Position numbers and translations under genes: made by a program
The notes under the pieces: model-generated
What the model was told of the DNA's origin: nothing
Database searches by the model: none
The model's input: the letters and a program-made list of their open reading frames with translations, nothing else
Source of the DNA: Artemisia argyi
Taxonomy: Eukaryota; Streptophyta; Magnoliopsida; Asterales; Asteraceae
Reading direction: 5' to 3'
Length of the DNA stretch: 64,000 nucleotides
NCBI GenBank assembly: GCA_030686995.1
Contig: CM060709.1
Coordinates: 12,918,872 to 12,982,871 of the forward strand
Shown here: piece after piece, positions 33,720-45,187 of the stretch
Numbering within the stretch: position 1 is the first letter of the stretch
How the letters are laid out: every line of letters starts with the position of its first letter

Positions 33720-34010
33720 TCATTATTTCTAATAAAAACATATACTAGCTAGTATGTACAAAATGCTTATCTTGGACAGATTAAGGTTTTTGAAGTAAGG
33801 AAAATGATTATACTTAATTATACAGCCATCTATCTAAACATGATTCAAAAGTAGCTAGCTCGGCACGAAACATGTAACACAAACATCACATCAAATTGAA
33901 GCCTCGATAAGCATCATCATAAATAAATTTAACATTTTATTTATAGTATAGTAGATATTAGAAAGTGGATATAGTAAACATGTTTTGCATCTGAAATAAT
34001 TTTTTATTTT
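33720..34010. repeat. Copy C of the duplicated segment: empty site for the MULE-type element
   Basis: Follows 10460-10597 and 12885-12960 box for box but has no insertion. CAAAAGTAGCTAGCT at 33846-33860 joins directly what is split in copy B by 2287 bp. Near its right end, TTTTAGAAA-like and GCATCTGAAAT words match 13200-13303. Confidence 0.8.
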
Positions 34011-35182
34011 ATTTATTTATATATATATTTAGTTGAACTTTCGCTTTTGGTCTTTCTGAGAGAGTTAAAAACTTTTGATGCTCTGGGAGAGATGAATCTT
34101 TTCTTTTATATGAACTTTTGCTTAAATGGGGGTTCATTTTAAGATTTATGAACCTTGATGTTTTGGAAAGAGTAAAACACTAATGGGCCTGTATAAAAGT
34201 TCTTTGACAAAGTATACATGGGCTTTCATCATTGATGCCCAGCCCATAACCATCTTCATAAATTCCCCCGATCTGAAAATTTGGGCTTTTACACTTTATC
34301 AAATTAGGGGATGTTTGGTTGGACAGTATCGATACGAGGGAATGACTTTCATTCCCATCGTATTTGTTTGGTTGGTAGGTTTGTAATTTGAAAAATAGGT
34401 ATCTTGATTAAAATCTCAAATATAGTTTGGGATAATAAAATTATTCAACCTTTTAATTTGTTAAAGAAAACCGAACAACAACAAAAACAAACACAACAAA
34501 TGCAATGCATACATCAGTTGCTTTGAAAGGAAAAGCTTTGTAAACAAAAAGTCATGTTCCACAATATTAGCAAACATTTTTTCGGCAATACCAGTGAGTG
34601 GAACATTCGCTTATATTTTGCAGTTAAAACAAAATAAACATGTAACGACTTAAATTTCTCATTTTATATCAATTACACATTAACTCCGAATCACCTATTC
34701 ATTTCATGTCTTACATTGCTTCTTATACACTTACATAGATCTCATATTACATTTATATCAAATTCATTTCATATATGTTAGTTTGCTTTTGCTTCTAAGC
34801 TTATTAATATTACATTTTTTTTTTATCTTATCGATTTATTCTCAACGTGATTAGGAGTGTAAATAAGCCAGACTGCTTGTTATCTACTCAATACTTATTA
34901 ATAACTCGGATCTAACTAAATGAGTATGGCTTAACAAAAGGTTAATCACTAAACAAGTCCAAACTTGCACTCGAAACACGACAACGATCTTGTTACTTTT
35001 GATATATGTTTGCTGTGCAGTATTTTAAAGCAACTAGTGTTTAACGTTAAAATATAAAACTCATTTGACAAGTAGCTTCTAACACTTCAAATACTGCTCA
35101 CTACTATTGCTATCGGCTTTTTTTTGCTCATGCCTCTAAACTCTCAAACAAATTGAGCTTCAAGCTCAACCAAGCTCCAAAA
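34011..35182. other. Upstream region of the CAF1-like gene
   Basis: 34140-34300 duplicates 32600-32750 and 34310-34480 resembles 3880-4020. The last 700 bp before the start codon are AT-rich. I cannot pick a TATA box with confidence among many AT words. The likely leader just upstream of the start carries CT-rich stretches (GCCTCTAAACTCTC) and no upstream ATG within the last 50 bp other than one at about 35130 with an early stop. Confidence 0.4.
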
Positions 35183-38100
35183 ATGTCACTAACAACATTC
35201 AAACCCACAATCCAATTCCCAATATTCACCCACCCAAAACCATCCCCCCACCACCTTACCACCACCATACCCCATTTCTCAAGATGGAACAACGCCAACG
35301 CCCAAAACCACATCCAAAAGCACCAATCTCAACAAGACATCGAAACCCATTTACGCTTCAATAAACGCCACCAATCCGCTAACAACATCACTCAATTCCA
35401 ACCACCGCAAACCACCGTTCCGCCGCCGTTTAAGTCCGCCGGAACGCCGTCCGCGCCTTCTGACCCTTCTATCCCTGGTAAGAAGTCGAAATACTCAAAA
35501 CCCAGAAAGGATTTTGTAAACCCTAGAAACCCTAGTTTTGAAAGTTATGATTTGGATTCCGGCGAATTGCCGGAAAACACCGCCGCAGCGCCGCCGTTAA
35601 AACCCAGATTTTTGTTTAGTGGCAGAGCGTCGAAAAACTCGGATTTTCAAAACCCTAACCCTAGAAACCCTAGCTTTGAAAGTTATGATTCGGTTTCCGG
35701 CGAACCGTCGTGGGGCTCCGCCGTAGCGCCGCCGTTAAAACCCAGATTTTCGTTTAGCGGTAGAGCGTCAAAAAACCCAGATTTTCAAAACCCTAGTTCT
35801 CAGCATCCTGCGTTTAAGCGAATAGTGAAAATGAGACAGATAGAGAGCGAAATAGACGCCGAAACATGCGTAAAAGTGGATGAGAAGGGTTTGTCATACG
35901 TAATACCCGAGGCGCCTTTTGAGTTTCAGTATAGTTACACGGAGACGCCGAAAGTGAAGCCGATTAAGCTTAGGGAAGCTGCGATTGCGCCGTTTGGGCC
36001 AGGGACGATACCGAGGCCGTGGACGGGTAGAAAGCCGTTGGCGCCGAGTAAGAAGAAGCTGGAATTTGATTCGTTTGTGTTGCCGCCGCCGCATAAGAAA
36101 GGGGTTAAGCCGGTGCAGGCGCCTGGTCCGTTTTTGGCCGGGTCGGGTCCGAAGTATGTGAGGGGGAGAGATGAGGTGTTGGGAGAGCCGTTGTCGAAAG
36201 AGGAGGTTGATGATTTGATTAAAGGGTGTTTGAAATCGGATAGACAGTTGAATATGGGTATGCTTTTAGTCTAAAATCGAAATACATTTATATACGCATT
36301 TGGATTGTTAGATTATATATAGGACATATTAACTTATGAAAGTTAGACTGTTAGGTATTTGGATGTGTGGCTATTAGTTTCGGTAGTTAACAAAAGGTGT
36401 GCTTGTTTTAGCTTATTTGTTGGGCTTATGAGCTTATATAATTTGAAAATCCAATAAGCTCATTTTAATGGCTTATGAGCTTATCAATTTGAACTTCAAG
36501 CTTATTTAAGTTCATAAGCTCATAAGCCATAAAAAGTGAGAGCTTTTGGCTTTTCAAAAATTATTATGGTTGTGTAAATTATTTTGGGTTAGAATGATCA
36601 GATTTGAAGCAACTAGATGATTATGTAAATATCGCTAACTTCAATCAGCTGATTATATCAGCATGGTTTTTCCGGTTGCACTGATCACTTTGAAAACGCA
36701 AGTTCAAATGCCTTCTTAGTTTCCAATTAACATGTGCTATTAAGCAGTTGTGCGTCTAGGTATGCCATCTTAATTCTTATTACATTGGAGCTCATGTACT
36801 TATTGGCGTTATTGCAATGAGAAGCAATTCATTGGGTTTACCTTTTACTTCGTTTCTGCTTATATATTGAAAAAAATGAGAACTTTTTTAGCTAGTTGGT
36901 AGTGTTGTTTTAACGTCCTGTGAGATGCTCTGTTTGTTGCATGATGCTGTATATGACTTTGGATGTCGAGAATATCTTTCATTTACCGGCAAAAGTCTCA
37001 AACTGTGTTAAAGTTTAAGCAATTCTTTTTTATGGGATGTTCTTTTGTTAACTGAAGTTATATGCTATGCATTGATCATTTACAATCTTGTATTTTAGGT
37101 AGAGATGGTTTGACTCACAATATGTTGGACAATATCCATGCTCATTGGAAGAGAAAGCGGGTCTGCAAAATAAAATGTAAAGGTGTGTGCACCGTTGACA
37201 TGGACAACGTACGCCAACAACTAGAGGTTGGTTCTAGTTACTGTTATTTTCTCTCATGTTTGGCTACTATTAATGTCTTTTTTGTTGTTCTTGACCTCTA
37301 GAATTTCTTAGTAATGATATATTTGTGAATTCACGCCATACTTAATATTTTACTTCTTACCCCTAGATGCAATTGCTCAATTGGTTAGGACCTGCGTATG
37401 AGAAGTTAATATTATTATCATAATGCGTCCGTTTCTTTCTAAATCTGACTTGTAGTGGTGGGTAGCCATTATCTTTATGGATATTATATAACGGTATCAA
37501 CAGCGGTGGGTTTAGGCAAATTATTGAACCTCGTAAATTACGTGTTCATTTTCTTCACTTCTTGCAATAAACGAACTGTACTATAAATATAATACTATTG
37601 AATTTTTAGTTGATAAAATGTTTTTTGACGTGTAATTTGTAAGCATGTGAATCCATGTTAGACGAGTTTTGACCCATTTGACACATTTGAACCCACTTCA
37701 GCCGTTCCATTTTAGCAACTCCTTTATATTTTGGCCGTGTGACTATCACATGTGCAACCTGAATTCACTCGTTTTCGTATATATATATGGATTAAAATTG
37801 TCACCTCTAATTGCAATGTACTCCGTATTATGTTTAGGTTCTTCATTCATTTCTAGTCTTGTAAGAAACCAAACAAAATATCTAAAAATGTCATCATGTA
37901 ACAGGAGAAAACAGGGGGTAAGATTATATACAGCAAAGGAGGAGTTGTGTATCTTTTTCGAGGTAGAAATTATAATTACAAAACTCGTCCTGTTTTCCCC
38001 CTTATGTTATGGAAGCCCATTACCCCTGTATACCCAAGGCTCATCCAAAGGGCCCCAGACGGGCTAACAATCGAAGAAGCAAGTGAAATGCGACACAGAG

Positions 38101-39759
38101 GACGACAACTAATCCCAATATGCAAGCTTGGTAAGCCTTTTGAATTATTTATTTTTAAGATTATCTATCGACACTGTTCACATGTAAGCCATTTAGACAA
38201 TCTGCCTTTTAGATTGGACATGTGCATAATCCCAGTAGACAGGCTACCCCTTGAGTCTTTGACATGCATTAGAAGTGGTAACTCGAATGGGCTGATTTGG
38301 GTTTTGTTGTATCTTTAGCTGGTCAAAGGGGTTTAAAAGTTTTAAAAAACAAAACAGATTGAATGGGTCAAAAGTCTCCAAGAGTAACGTTATGACCTCT
38401 TGGATAGTTTTAAAATATAGATTGATGTTGAAAAAATATACTGTTTGGACTTTGGACCTGTTACGTAACCAGCTCACTTTGCTAACGCTAATGACCAGGG
38501 TCTTATAATCCTTAAAAATATGGTACTTATTTGACAAATCTCAAGTGATAGGACAAACTGATGGTTAATTAGTGTATGTGTATCTGGTGTAATCCAAACC
38601 AGCCCGTTTGGACCTGTTACGTAACCTGTTCTTTTTGCCAACTCTAATGACGGGGATCTTATAATCCTTAAAAAAAAACATGATACTTATTTAACAAATT
38701 CTAAGTGATAGGACAAACTCATGGTTCAATGGCCGCTCTTGAAATTTATACCTTTAATTTGACATTGTATAGAATATACTCTCGTTTTATTAATATAATA
38801 ATAATGCTATATTGGGTGTTAGTGGTTTTAGAGAAGTTGATTATAGAATTATTTGCACATATTTCAGGGAAAAACGGTGTTTACTGTGACCTTGCTAAAA
38901 ATGTTCGAGAGGCATTTGAAGCATGTGATTTAGTGCGAATAAATTGTGAAGGAATGAATGGTAGCGACTACCGAAGAATTGGTGCAAAACTTAAGGTATG
39001 TGATCTGAGAAATACAATTTACAAGCGAGTCACACTCATGTATAATTCTGTATATCTATAATTTCTTAGGTGTACAATTGTAATAGGTTGTTTTCAACAT
39101 TTCAGGATCTTGTCCCTTGTGTGTTAATATCATTTGAGCAAGAGCACATACTTATGTGGCGAGGACGAGATTGGAAATCAATGTTTACACAAGAAAACGA
39201 GCACCAGGAAGCAAATAAAAATCCTGATACCGAGAGAATAGATTCATTGGTAGCGTCTCTCGAATCATCACCTGGAGATTTGACAGAAGACGAGTATGAG
39301 GAAAATGAAGATGAAAATACTACACACGAGAATTTTGATGACAACCAAAATATGACACCTGATGATAGTGAAGACGATATATCAGAAACAACAAGTAAGC
39401 AAGACTGTTTAGAAGGAGTGATGTCGCTCTTAAACCAAGCAGTACAAGACGGAATTGCAGTTGTGCTAGAAGATTCTTCTTTGGATGCGGACGTGGTATA
39501 TGCAATGGCGGTTGCTTTTGCAAAATCTGCACTACCCGGGCCTGCTTTTAGACACCATCGGCCTGATAAGGTGGCAATGGAGATAACAGAAAGGCAAGAA
39601 CCCGGAGAAACATTGGGGAAAGAGGTGGTAAGAGCTTCTGAGCGCAAAAAGGGAAATAAAACAAAAACAAGTAGTAGAACACGGAAGAAGGAAAATTACC
39701 TAGATGTAGTTCCACAAGCGACTCTTAGAGTTGATGAACTAGCAAAGCTTCTAGGTTAA
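35183..39759 (+). CDS. CAF1: CRS2-associated factor 1-like, chloroplast intron splicing (five exons)
   Basis: Exons 35183-36257, 37099-37226, 37905-38130, 38868-38995 and 39106-39759, all with GT-AG introns, give 736 residues without a stop. I chose ATG 35183 because MSLTTFK then leads into a Ser/Thr/Pro-rich plastid transit-like peptide and [10 protein letters not shown], as in other CAF1 proteins. Domains: a proline-rich N-terminal half; the conserved block [20 protein letters not shown] domain 1 at about 336-430 ([41 protein letters not shown]); CRM domain 2 at about 476-545 ([24 protein letters not shown]); an acidic tail; and the closing [14 protein letters not shown]1 binds the peptidyl-tRNA-hydrolase-like protein CRS2 and supports splicing of group IIB introns in the chloroplast stroma. 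Family membership is clear; CAF1 over CAF2 rests on the N-terminal motifs SRWxNANA and SIPGxxSKYSKP. Confidence 0.93.
35521..35796 (+). repeat. In-frame 138-bp tandem duplication in CAF1 exon 1
   Basis: CCCTAGAAACCCTAG starts at 35521 and again at 35659, exactly 138 bp (46 codons) apart. The protein repeats [11 protein letters not shown], then [16 protein letters not shown] and DFQNP. Both copies keep the reading frame and differ by several substitutions. The DNA also carries AAACCCTA telo-box words. The repeat lies in the disordered proline-rich part, upstream of the CRM domains. Confidence 0.9.
36258..37098 (+). other. CAF1 intron 1 with a MITE
   Basis: An 841-bp intron starting gtatgc and ending attttag. 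At about 36411-36535 it contains inverted GGCTTATGAGCTTAT words of the AAGCTTAT MITE family. No RNA gene seen. Confidence 0.7.
37227..37904 (+). other. CAF1 intron 2
   Basis: A 678-bp intron from gttggt to gtaacag. No internal feature recognised; a frame overlapping its end (from 37669) is accidental. Confidence 0.8.
38454..38735 (+). repeat. Tandem duplication inside CAF1 intron 3
   Basis: GGACCTGTTACGTAACC occurs at 38454 and 38610. After each come CTAATGACxxGGxTCTTATA, ATCCTTAAAA, ACTTATTTxACAAAT and AAGTGATAGGACAAACT in order. Period about 156 bp, two diverged copies. The intron runs 38131-38867. Confidence 0.8.
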
Positions 39760-40067
39760 GTTTTTGTGTTATCATGTATCCTTTGTGTATACTTTTCTCA
39801 TTACAGGGGCATATAGTTATACAAATTTGTTGTATCATTCTTTTCATAATCTTTAACGATTGTGTAATTATGATGTATGCTTAGTTCTATGTGTTTATGG
39901 TAAGACTGTCTTGAGGTGTTATGAAAATGTTGAAAGATCAAGGCCAAAATGTAGTTTGAATCCAGAACTTGGCAAAGCGGAATTTTTAGTACCTTGAATT
40001 TTTTTAACACTTGTGGAAAATAGGCTAAACTCTTTTAAGTGCTGCTTACCAGTTAATTCCGTTATGG
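39760..40067. other. 3' flank of CAF1
   Basis: Presumed 3' UTR and downstream sequence. No canonical AATAAA stands out in the first 200 bp. Nothing else recognised. Confidence 0.4.
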
Positions 40068-40176
40068 GCCGGAGGTCTTTTTGAAAGGAGTCTCTTTACC
40101 TTGGGTAGGAGTGTGTGCTACATCTCATCTCCTCCATACTTCGCTCCGGCGGGATTGAGTATTGTTGTTGTAGTTA
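40068..40176 (+). mobile_element. Retroposon 3' tail (SINE or RTE-like LINE)
   Basis: The stretch CTCTTTACCTTGGGTAGGAG, TGTGTGCTACATCTCATC, then CTCCGGCGGGATTGAGTA, closing with TTGTTGTTG, has the layout of plant SINE or RTE-type LINE 3' ends: a CTACC-like box, a GC-rich hairpin region, then (TTG)n. No RNA polymerase III boxes or reverse transcriptase are nearby, so it is a 5'-truncated copy. Confidence 0.5.
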
Positions 40177-40248
40177 AGTGTGTTAGGAATTTAATAGATC
40201 TTTTTTCAAAATTAAAATAGTTATAGTATAACTGCCGAATAAGTGTAG

Positions 40249-41622
40249 AAACAAGCCTAGTCAAGCCCAAGGCTAAAGCTCGAGCTCGAGCTCGGCTCAT
40301 TTATAATCATAAGTAGGGGTGTTATCGGGTCGGGTTATCGGGTTTGTCGGGTCGGGTTGAGTCGGGTTTTGAATTTTTTAAAAGTGACCCGCAACCCGAC
40401 CCGATTAAGAATCGGGTTATCGGGTTCGGGTGGGATTCGGGTCGGGTTATGTCGGGTCGGGTGATTCGGGTTATCGGGTGACCCGATTAAGTAACAGTAA
40501 GTAAAAAACATCACTTACGTGATGTACAAAGTATTCCTAGTTTCACAATAATAAAACCTTCATGATCATCAAAGTTTATTTACAAAGTTCTGAAAAATAA
40601 ATAAGTACGTTGCTACGATTGTACGTACTATGTTTTTGTTTATAAAAAAGTAGACTAATGATATTCGATAGTATATGGTTTAGTCGATTGATGTATGTGA
40701 ATGGATGTAAAATATCTTATTGTCTCTTACAACTTACAAACCAACTGTTACAAAGACACCGTTAATTGATACGCAATATGATTGGTGATAACAAATTAAA
40801 GTCCATAACTTTTATCAACATATGAAACCAAAAAGAGAGTGAGATCCCTGTTTTATCTTTTATAGGTATATAATTTTGTTTGCACTAGAATACGCCTACT
40901 GATGCGGTTAGGACTAGCATGCTGATATTTTTTCATGTTGCAAGATATTTCTTTAAGCCTAATTAGTATCAGAGAAGTTATGAGTTGTAATATATTGTTT
41001 TACTTGCTATATATAGAATGGCAACAAAATTATATACGTATAAAAGATAAAACTTATAATATGTTTCGGGTCTTATCGGGTTGACCCCATAACCCGATAA
41101 TATAAATAACTCAACCCGCAACCCGACCCGATAAGAAATTGGGTTATCGGGTTCGGGTCAAACTAACCCGACAAGCTTTTTGAACCCGACTAAACCCGAC
41201 CCGATAAGCGTTGTCGGGTTCGGGTTCGGGTTCGGGTTCGGGTCGGGTTGACCCGACCCTACTGACACCCCTAATCATAAGTCTCAAGCCCAAGGTCGTT
41301 GCGAGCCTTATACTTTAGCTCGAGTTCAACTCGCAACATATTTCACAAGCTAGGGATCAATTCATTTTTATGGTTGGTAAATAAAGTCGACCGAATCATG
41401 GTTTTGTACAATATGCTCGAGCTTGTTTATTAAACTCGTTATATATAAATATACAAATAATATGTGATAAACGTATTTATAAAATCTAAGGCTACAACAT
41501 GTTTATTTATGAGCCCAAACAAGGCTCGAGCTCATTTAATCTTGGATAATTTGAAGCTCTTATAAGCTTGGCTCGTTACTCCGAACTTGAGTTAAAATTA
41601 TAGGGCTCGACTAGGTTTGTTT
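40249..41622. mobile_element. Older TIR element split by a nested hAT insertion
   Basis: The left end AAACAAGCCTAGTCAAGCCC pairs with the right end GGGCTCGACTAGGTTTGTTT. CTCGAG words repeat in both orientations at about 40277-40296 and 41320-41550. The newer hAT element 40314-41273 lies within its left part. Without that insertion the host element would be about 400 bp. It resembles hAT-like subterminal-repeat elements, but I could not define its target duplication. Confidence 0.6.
40314..41273. mobile_element. Non-autonomous hAT element (960 bp), nested
   Basis: The ends TAGGGGTGTTATCGGGT and TGACACCCCTA are flanked by a perfect 8-bp duplication ATCATAAG (40306-40313 and 41274-41281). Both subterminal regions are built of TCGGGT/ACCCGA words, including a GTTCGG-type run at 41215-41245. 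No transposase frame. The 8-bp duplication assigns it to hAT. The fragment at 3544-3868 is a relative. Confidence 0.92.
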
Positions 41623-42058
41623 TTTTCCCCTTATTCACTAATTATAGTATGAATATTGTAATTTTGAGAATATCAGCCATTAAATTTCTAACGGACTTAA
41701 CTATTAAGTAAGATATGCCAAAAGAAATTCTACTTAGCCAAATTGAAGGTATCAGTTTACACTTTTAAAAGTTCTTGGTACTAAAAGTTACACTTTAACA
41801 AGTTCAAGATATTAAACTACATTTTGACCAAAGAATAACCAAAATCTATAAGAAACAATGTAACAATGAATCCCTTTTACACCCAAAATTCATTTCGGTC
41901 ACAAGTGGTTCGACGATTTCTTAAAACCAAATGAACCCAAGCTGACTTGGATAGACCATCTCTGATTTTGGATGCCATTTGCTAGTATGAATGTATGATA
42001 GCTCATGAATCGCAAACGGGTCTCGAAAGTCACTTCATCACCCTATATCTTATATATC
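41623..42058. other. Intergenic DNA
   Basis: AT-rich; the phrase AAAAGTTCTTGGTACTAAAA and a nearby TAACAAGTTCAAGATATTAA look like a short local duplication. No gene seen. Confidence 0.45.
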
Positions 42059-42066
42059 CGTAGTTG

Positions 42067-42368
42067 CAGGGGCGGACCTAGGGGGTTTCCCGAGGGTTTC
42101 ATGGAACTTGATAGATGTTTGCCGCCTAGTGTGAATTTTCGTTAAAAATCTCAATTTCTCCGAAGTGAAACTAGTCTCGAAATTTCGTGTCATACAAATA
42201 CATGCATGTCTTGTTTAGTTACTCCACTAATATGTCAAAAGAAATACATGTCGTTTTAATTTGTTTACCAGTTTTAATAAAATCGTACATTTTAGTTCAT
42301 TTTTATTTCATTTATACTCGTTAAAAAAAATTGTGCACCTGATTACTTAAAATCCTGAGTCCACCCTA
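42067..42368. mobile_element. Short hAT-like element (302 bp)
   Basis: The left end CAGGGGCGGACCTAGG and right end GAGTCCACCCTA are imperfect inverted repeats. They are flanked by CGTAGTTG (42059-42066) and CGTAGTTT (42369-42376), an 8-bp duplication with one mismatch. GGGGCGGACCTAG ends are common in plant hAT-type miniature elements. Confidence 0.65.
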
Positions 42369-42440
42369 CGTAGTTTGGCATGTTATTTTGGTCTTTTAAA
42401 ACCATCTGAAGAACGTATAAAACATTTTTCATGTAAAACA

Positions 42441-42801
42441 TGGTGTGTTTGGATTACTTATTTTTTAGGCTTATCGGCTTTACTAAAATTAGACAAAGGC
42501 ACAAAGGTGATAAGCTAATTTTTCGAGGTTATTAGCTTCTTAACTTAGTGTGTGTCCAAACAGTAACAATTAGTAGCATGAGTCGGTAGTAGCAATGAGC
42601 AGTGTTTACTATTAAATAAAAGTTAAATTATTTTTGTCAAACAAGCTTTCAAAACTAAACATAAACACACGTGATTAAAAGCTCTTTGTCAAACACACTC
42701 TTTAGCTTATGGGCTTATATAGGTTCAGAAAGGGAGCTTATAAACTTTTTAAAATTCAAAAAAGCTAATAAGCTGGCAAAATAAGCTACCCCAAACACCC
42801 T
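42441..42801. mobile_element. MITE of the AAGCTTAT family, composite
   Basis: It begins GTGTGTTTGGATTACTTAT and ends GCTACCCCAAACACCCTC. Interior GTGTCCAAACAG and GTCAAACACACTC words suggest two nested or adjacent members. The 85-codon minus-strand frame at 42715-42972 overlaps its edge and is not a gene. Confidence 0.5.
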
Positions 42802-43090
42802 CACTATGAAAAGGACTAAACACATTACAAGAAAAATTAATGATAACACATGAATCAATACTTTCCTAAAGTAAACAAATGACCTGTCGTTGCAGTACTC
42901 TGTATGACTGTATATAGTAATAAAGTTCAAAATTAGATGCATGAATACCAACCATATTCTATAAAGTGTCACATTAAGTTTCGCGTCAGTATCTTACATT
43001 TAATGACATAGCACTTTCATTAAATTGGCATAGCAAAAACGAGGGCAATAAAAACATGGGTTTGTCTGGGCACTGCATTCATTAAACACG

Positions 43091-43149
<59 letters not shown>

Positions 43150-43367
43150 AATTACTTTTAATATGCAGTAATTAAACTCGTAAATTACAATAACAAAATC
43201 TTATTTATAAGTTAATGAACTCAAAATTTCCTTTTATAAGAACCTTAAACCTTGCCCTGGGGCAACTGTTAGACAACCGCGATAATTATACAAAATTGAA
43301 AACACAATTTCTATAGATCGGGTACATTTAAGAAAAATCGAAAGTCCTATATTTTTATAAAAAAAAA
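42802..43367. other. AT-rich intergenic DNA with a T48 tract
   Basis: A homopolymer of 48 T at 43094-43141. It is followed by AAATTACAAATTAC and, further on, a second AAATTACAATAAC. No gene. Confidence 0.7.
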
Positions 43368-43798
43368 TAAGATTTGCTAAGAACAACTCTCTAGGTTAAA
43401 TTTTTAGGGTTTTGTTAACCACAACCCATAGGGTTGTGTTTAAACATACATTAATCAAAAATTTTGCATTAAATGAACACTAAACATTCCAAGTTTAATA
43501 TCATATTCCATGTTTAAAATGAAAAAAATATGTATAATTATAGAATATACTAGTTTATTTAATGTAAAATTTTTAATTATTGTATGCTTAAACACAACCC
43601 CATAGGTTGTATTAATAAAATCAAATATTTTAAGTGATGTTAACTATTGAATGTTTTATATTCATTAAATGTTAATTATTAACTATCAAATCTATGTGAT
43701 GTTAACTATTGAATGTTTTATGTTATGTTCATTGAATGTTAATTATTAATTATGAAATGCTTAAACAAAATTCATAGGATTAGGTCTAGCAAATCTTA
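43368..43798. mobile_element. Putative TIR element with internal duplication
   Basis: TAAGATTTGCTAAGA at the left pairs with TCTAGCAAATCTTA at the right. Inside, CACAACCCATAGGGTTGTG and CACAACCCCATAGGTTG are also symmetric. GATGTTAACTATTGAATGTT occurs twice (43634 and 43695), followed each time by TTAATTATTAA. No target duplication established. Confidence 0.45.
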
Positions 43799-44183
43799 AC
43801 AAAAATATTTTGTGTCTCGTATATTTTGTGACAAGACAAGCCATTAAATGCTTTCAATGAGCACTCCAAAGGGTAAGTTTAAAAAGTAGGCCCAACTGGT
43901 CCAGCCCATTAAATAACCCAATAATTCCCATGTTCATTTAAGTAGCCAACTAACAAAAATAATTAGAAAAAAAAAAAAAAAACATGATGATTCCCACTCA
44001 ATGAAACCTGAGGTTGAAATGGAAAGTTTAAGGACAAGTGGAGGCAAATCAAGAAATAGTATTAAAAGTACTTAAATACACTTATTACGAATAGAATGAA
44101 ATGATATATATGGTTTTGTTGGTTTCTCATTTATGTTAGAACTTGTTGAAAACATGTTTGAACCATGTTGATGATCAGCTTTT

Positions 44184-44225
<42 letters not shown>

Positions 44226-44420
44226 ATGATGATCAAATTACAGCATATACAAATATGATACTTTATATTCTTACAAATGTAACAAAACGTATTAGCTAGT
44301 ATGTGTATATCTTTAAGAATTATGGTTTGTTAGAAATCTAATAGGATGACTACTGTACTACTTGGCGCTATATTTAAATCGATGAGGTTTTTCTGTTGAG
44401 GTATCTGGAGAAAATGTACA
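43799..44420. repeat. AT-rich DNA with an A39 tract between similar flanks
   Basis: The A run occupies 44185-44223. AACCATGTTGATGATCA lies just before it (44161-44177) and ACCATGATGATCAAA just after (44223 onward). The near-repeat hints at a LINE-type insertion consisting of little more than a poly(A) tail. Otherwise nothing recognised. Confidence 0.5.
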
Positions 44421-44444
44421 GCTCACCCGTGTACTATAACTGAA

Positions 44445-44485
<41 letters not shown>

Positions 44486-44503
44486 CCGCTCACCCGTGTA
44501 CTA
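44421..44503 (-). mobile_element. Poly(T) insertion with 16-bp target duplication
   Basis: GCTCACCCGTGTACTA occurs at 44421-44436 and 44488-44503. Between them are only TAACTGAAGCC, 38 T and CC. Read on the minus strand this is an almost sequence-free poly(A) insertion with a perfect target duplication, as left by extremely 5'-truncated LINE-mediated retroposition. Confidence 0.65.
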
Positions 44504-45187
44504 TTTCTGAAAACCTCTTGTGAAGACCATCAATTACGGCTTACCCACTTAGACCACCTTCTTCATACTAAATTTATACCATTATTATGCCATACCTTAA
44601 TTGTGTTAAAAAAACATAGGTATATATATTGTAGTCTTGAATTGTCATAGATCTTTGTTTGGTTCATACCTAAACTGAAATTTCGAATGTTTAGTGGCTG
44701 CTACTATTAGTTTCCTGTTATCTTTTTTTCCTTTTGAAAAGCTAACAAATGATTTATGTGGCCACTTTATTGATGTTTTGTCTCTTGCATTTGAACAAGA
44801 ACCTTCATTAAACCATCTTATTAGGGCCAAAACAACACAATAAATTCTTGAGAAATTTATAATATCATTGAGAGAAGGGAGTTTGCTTTCTTTAGGAGCG
44901 ACGTAGAAAAAATCCCTTGTTTATAAGTTTAACTAACGTGTATTAAATGCAATTTCTAATTTAAAAGGAAAGTTTGTGTCTAACGAATGCAGTTTAACAA
45001 TGCCCACAAAGCACTTGTCTGACAAACCAAAAATTAAATAATCAAAAATGTATAAATGCACATGTTATGTCAAAAGTTGCATTAATTATTATAAAATCGA
45101 TAATAATTTGATCAATAACCTTCATATTGTGAAGTAAAGCGAAATTTGTATCTATGATATGTTCAAATTGCATGTGTAGTTCATACT
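44504..45187. other. Intergenic DNA
   Basis: AT-rich. A 61-codon minus-strand frame (44645-44830) has no recognisable similarity. No other feature. Confidence 0.45.

Noticed and set aside
35153..35182. Ten extra codons before the CAF1 start
   Set aside because: They begin with TTG; the first ATG in frame is at 35183 and fits the family N-terminus.
39102..39647. 181-codon Ser-rich frame on the minus strand
   Set aside because: Antisense shadow of the last exon of the CAF1-like gene.
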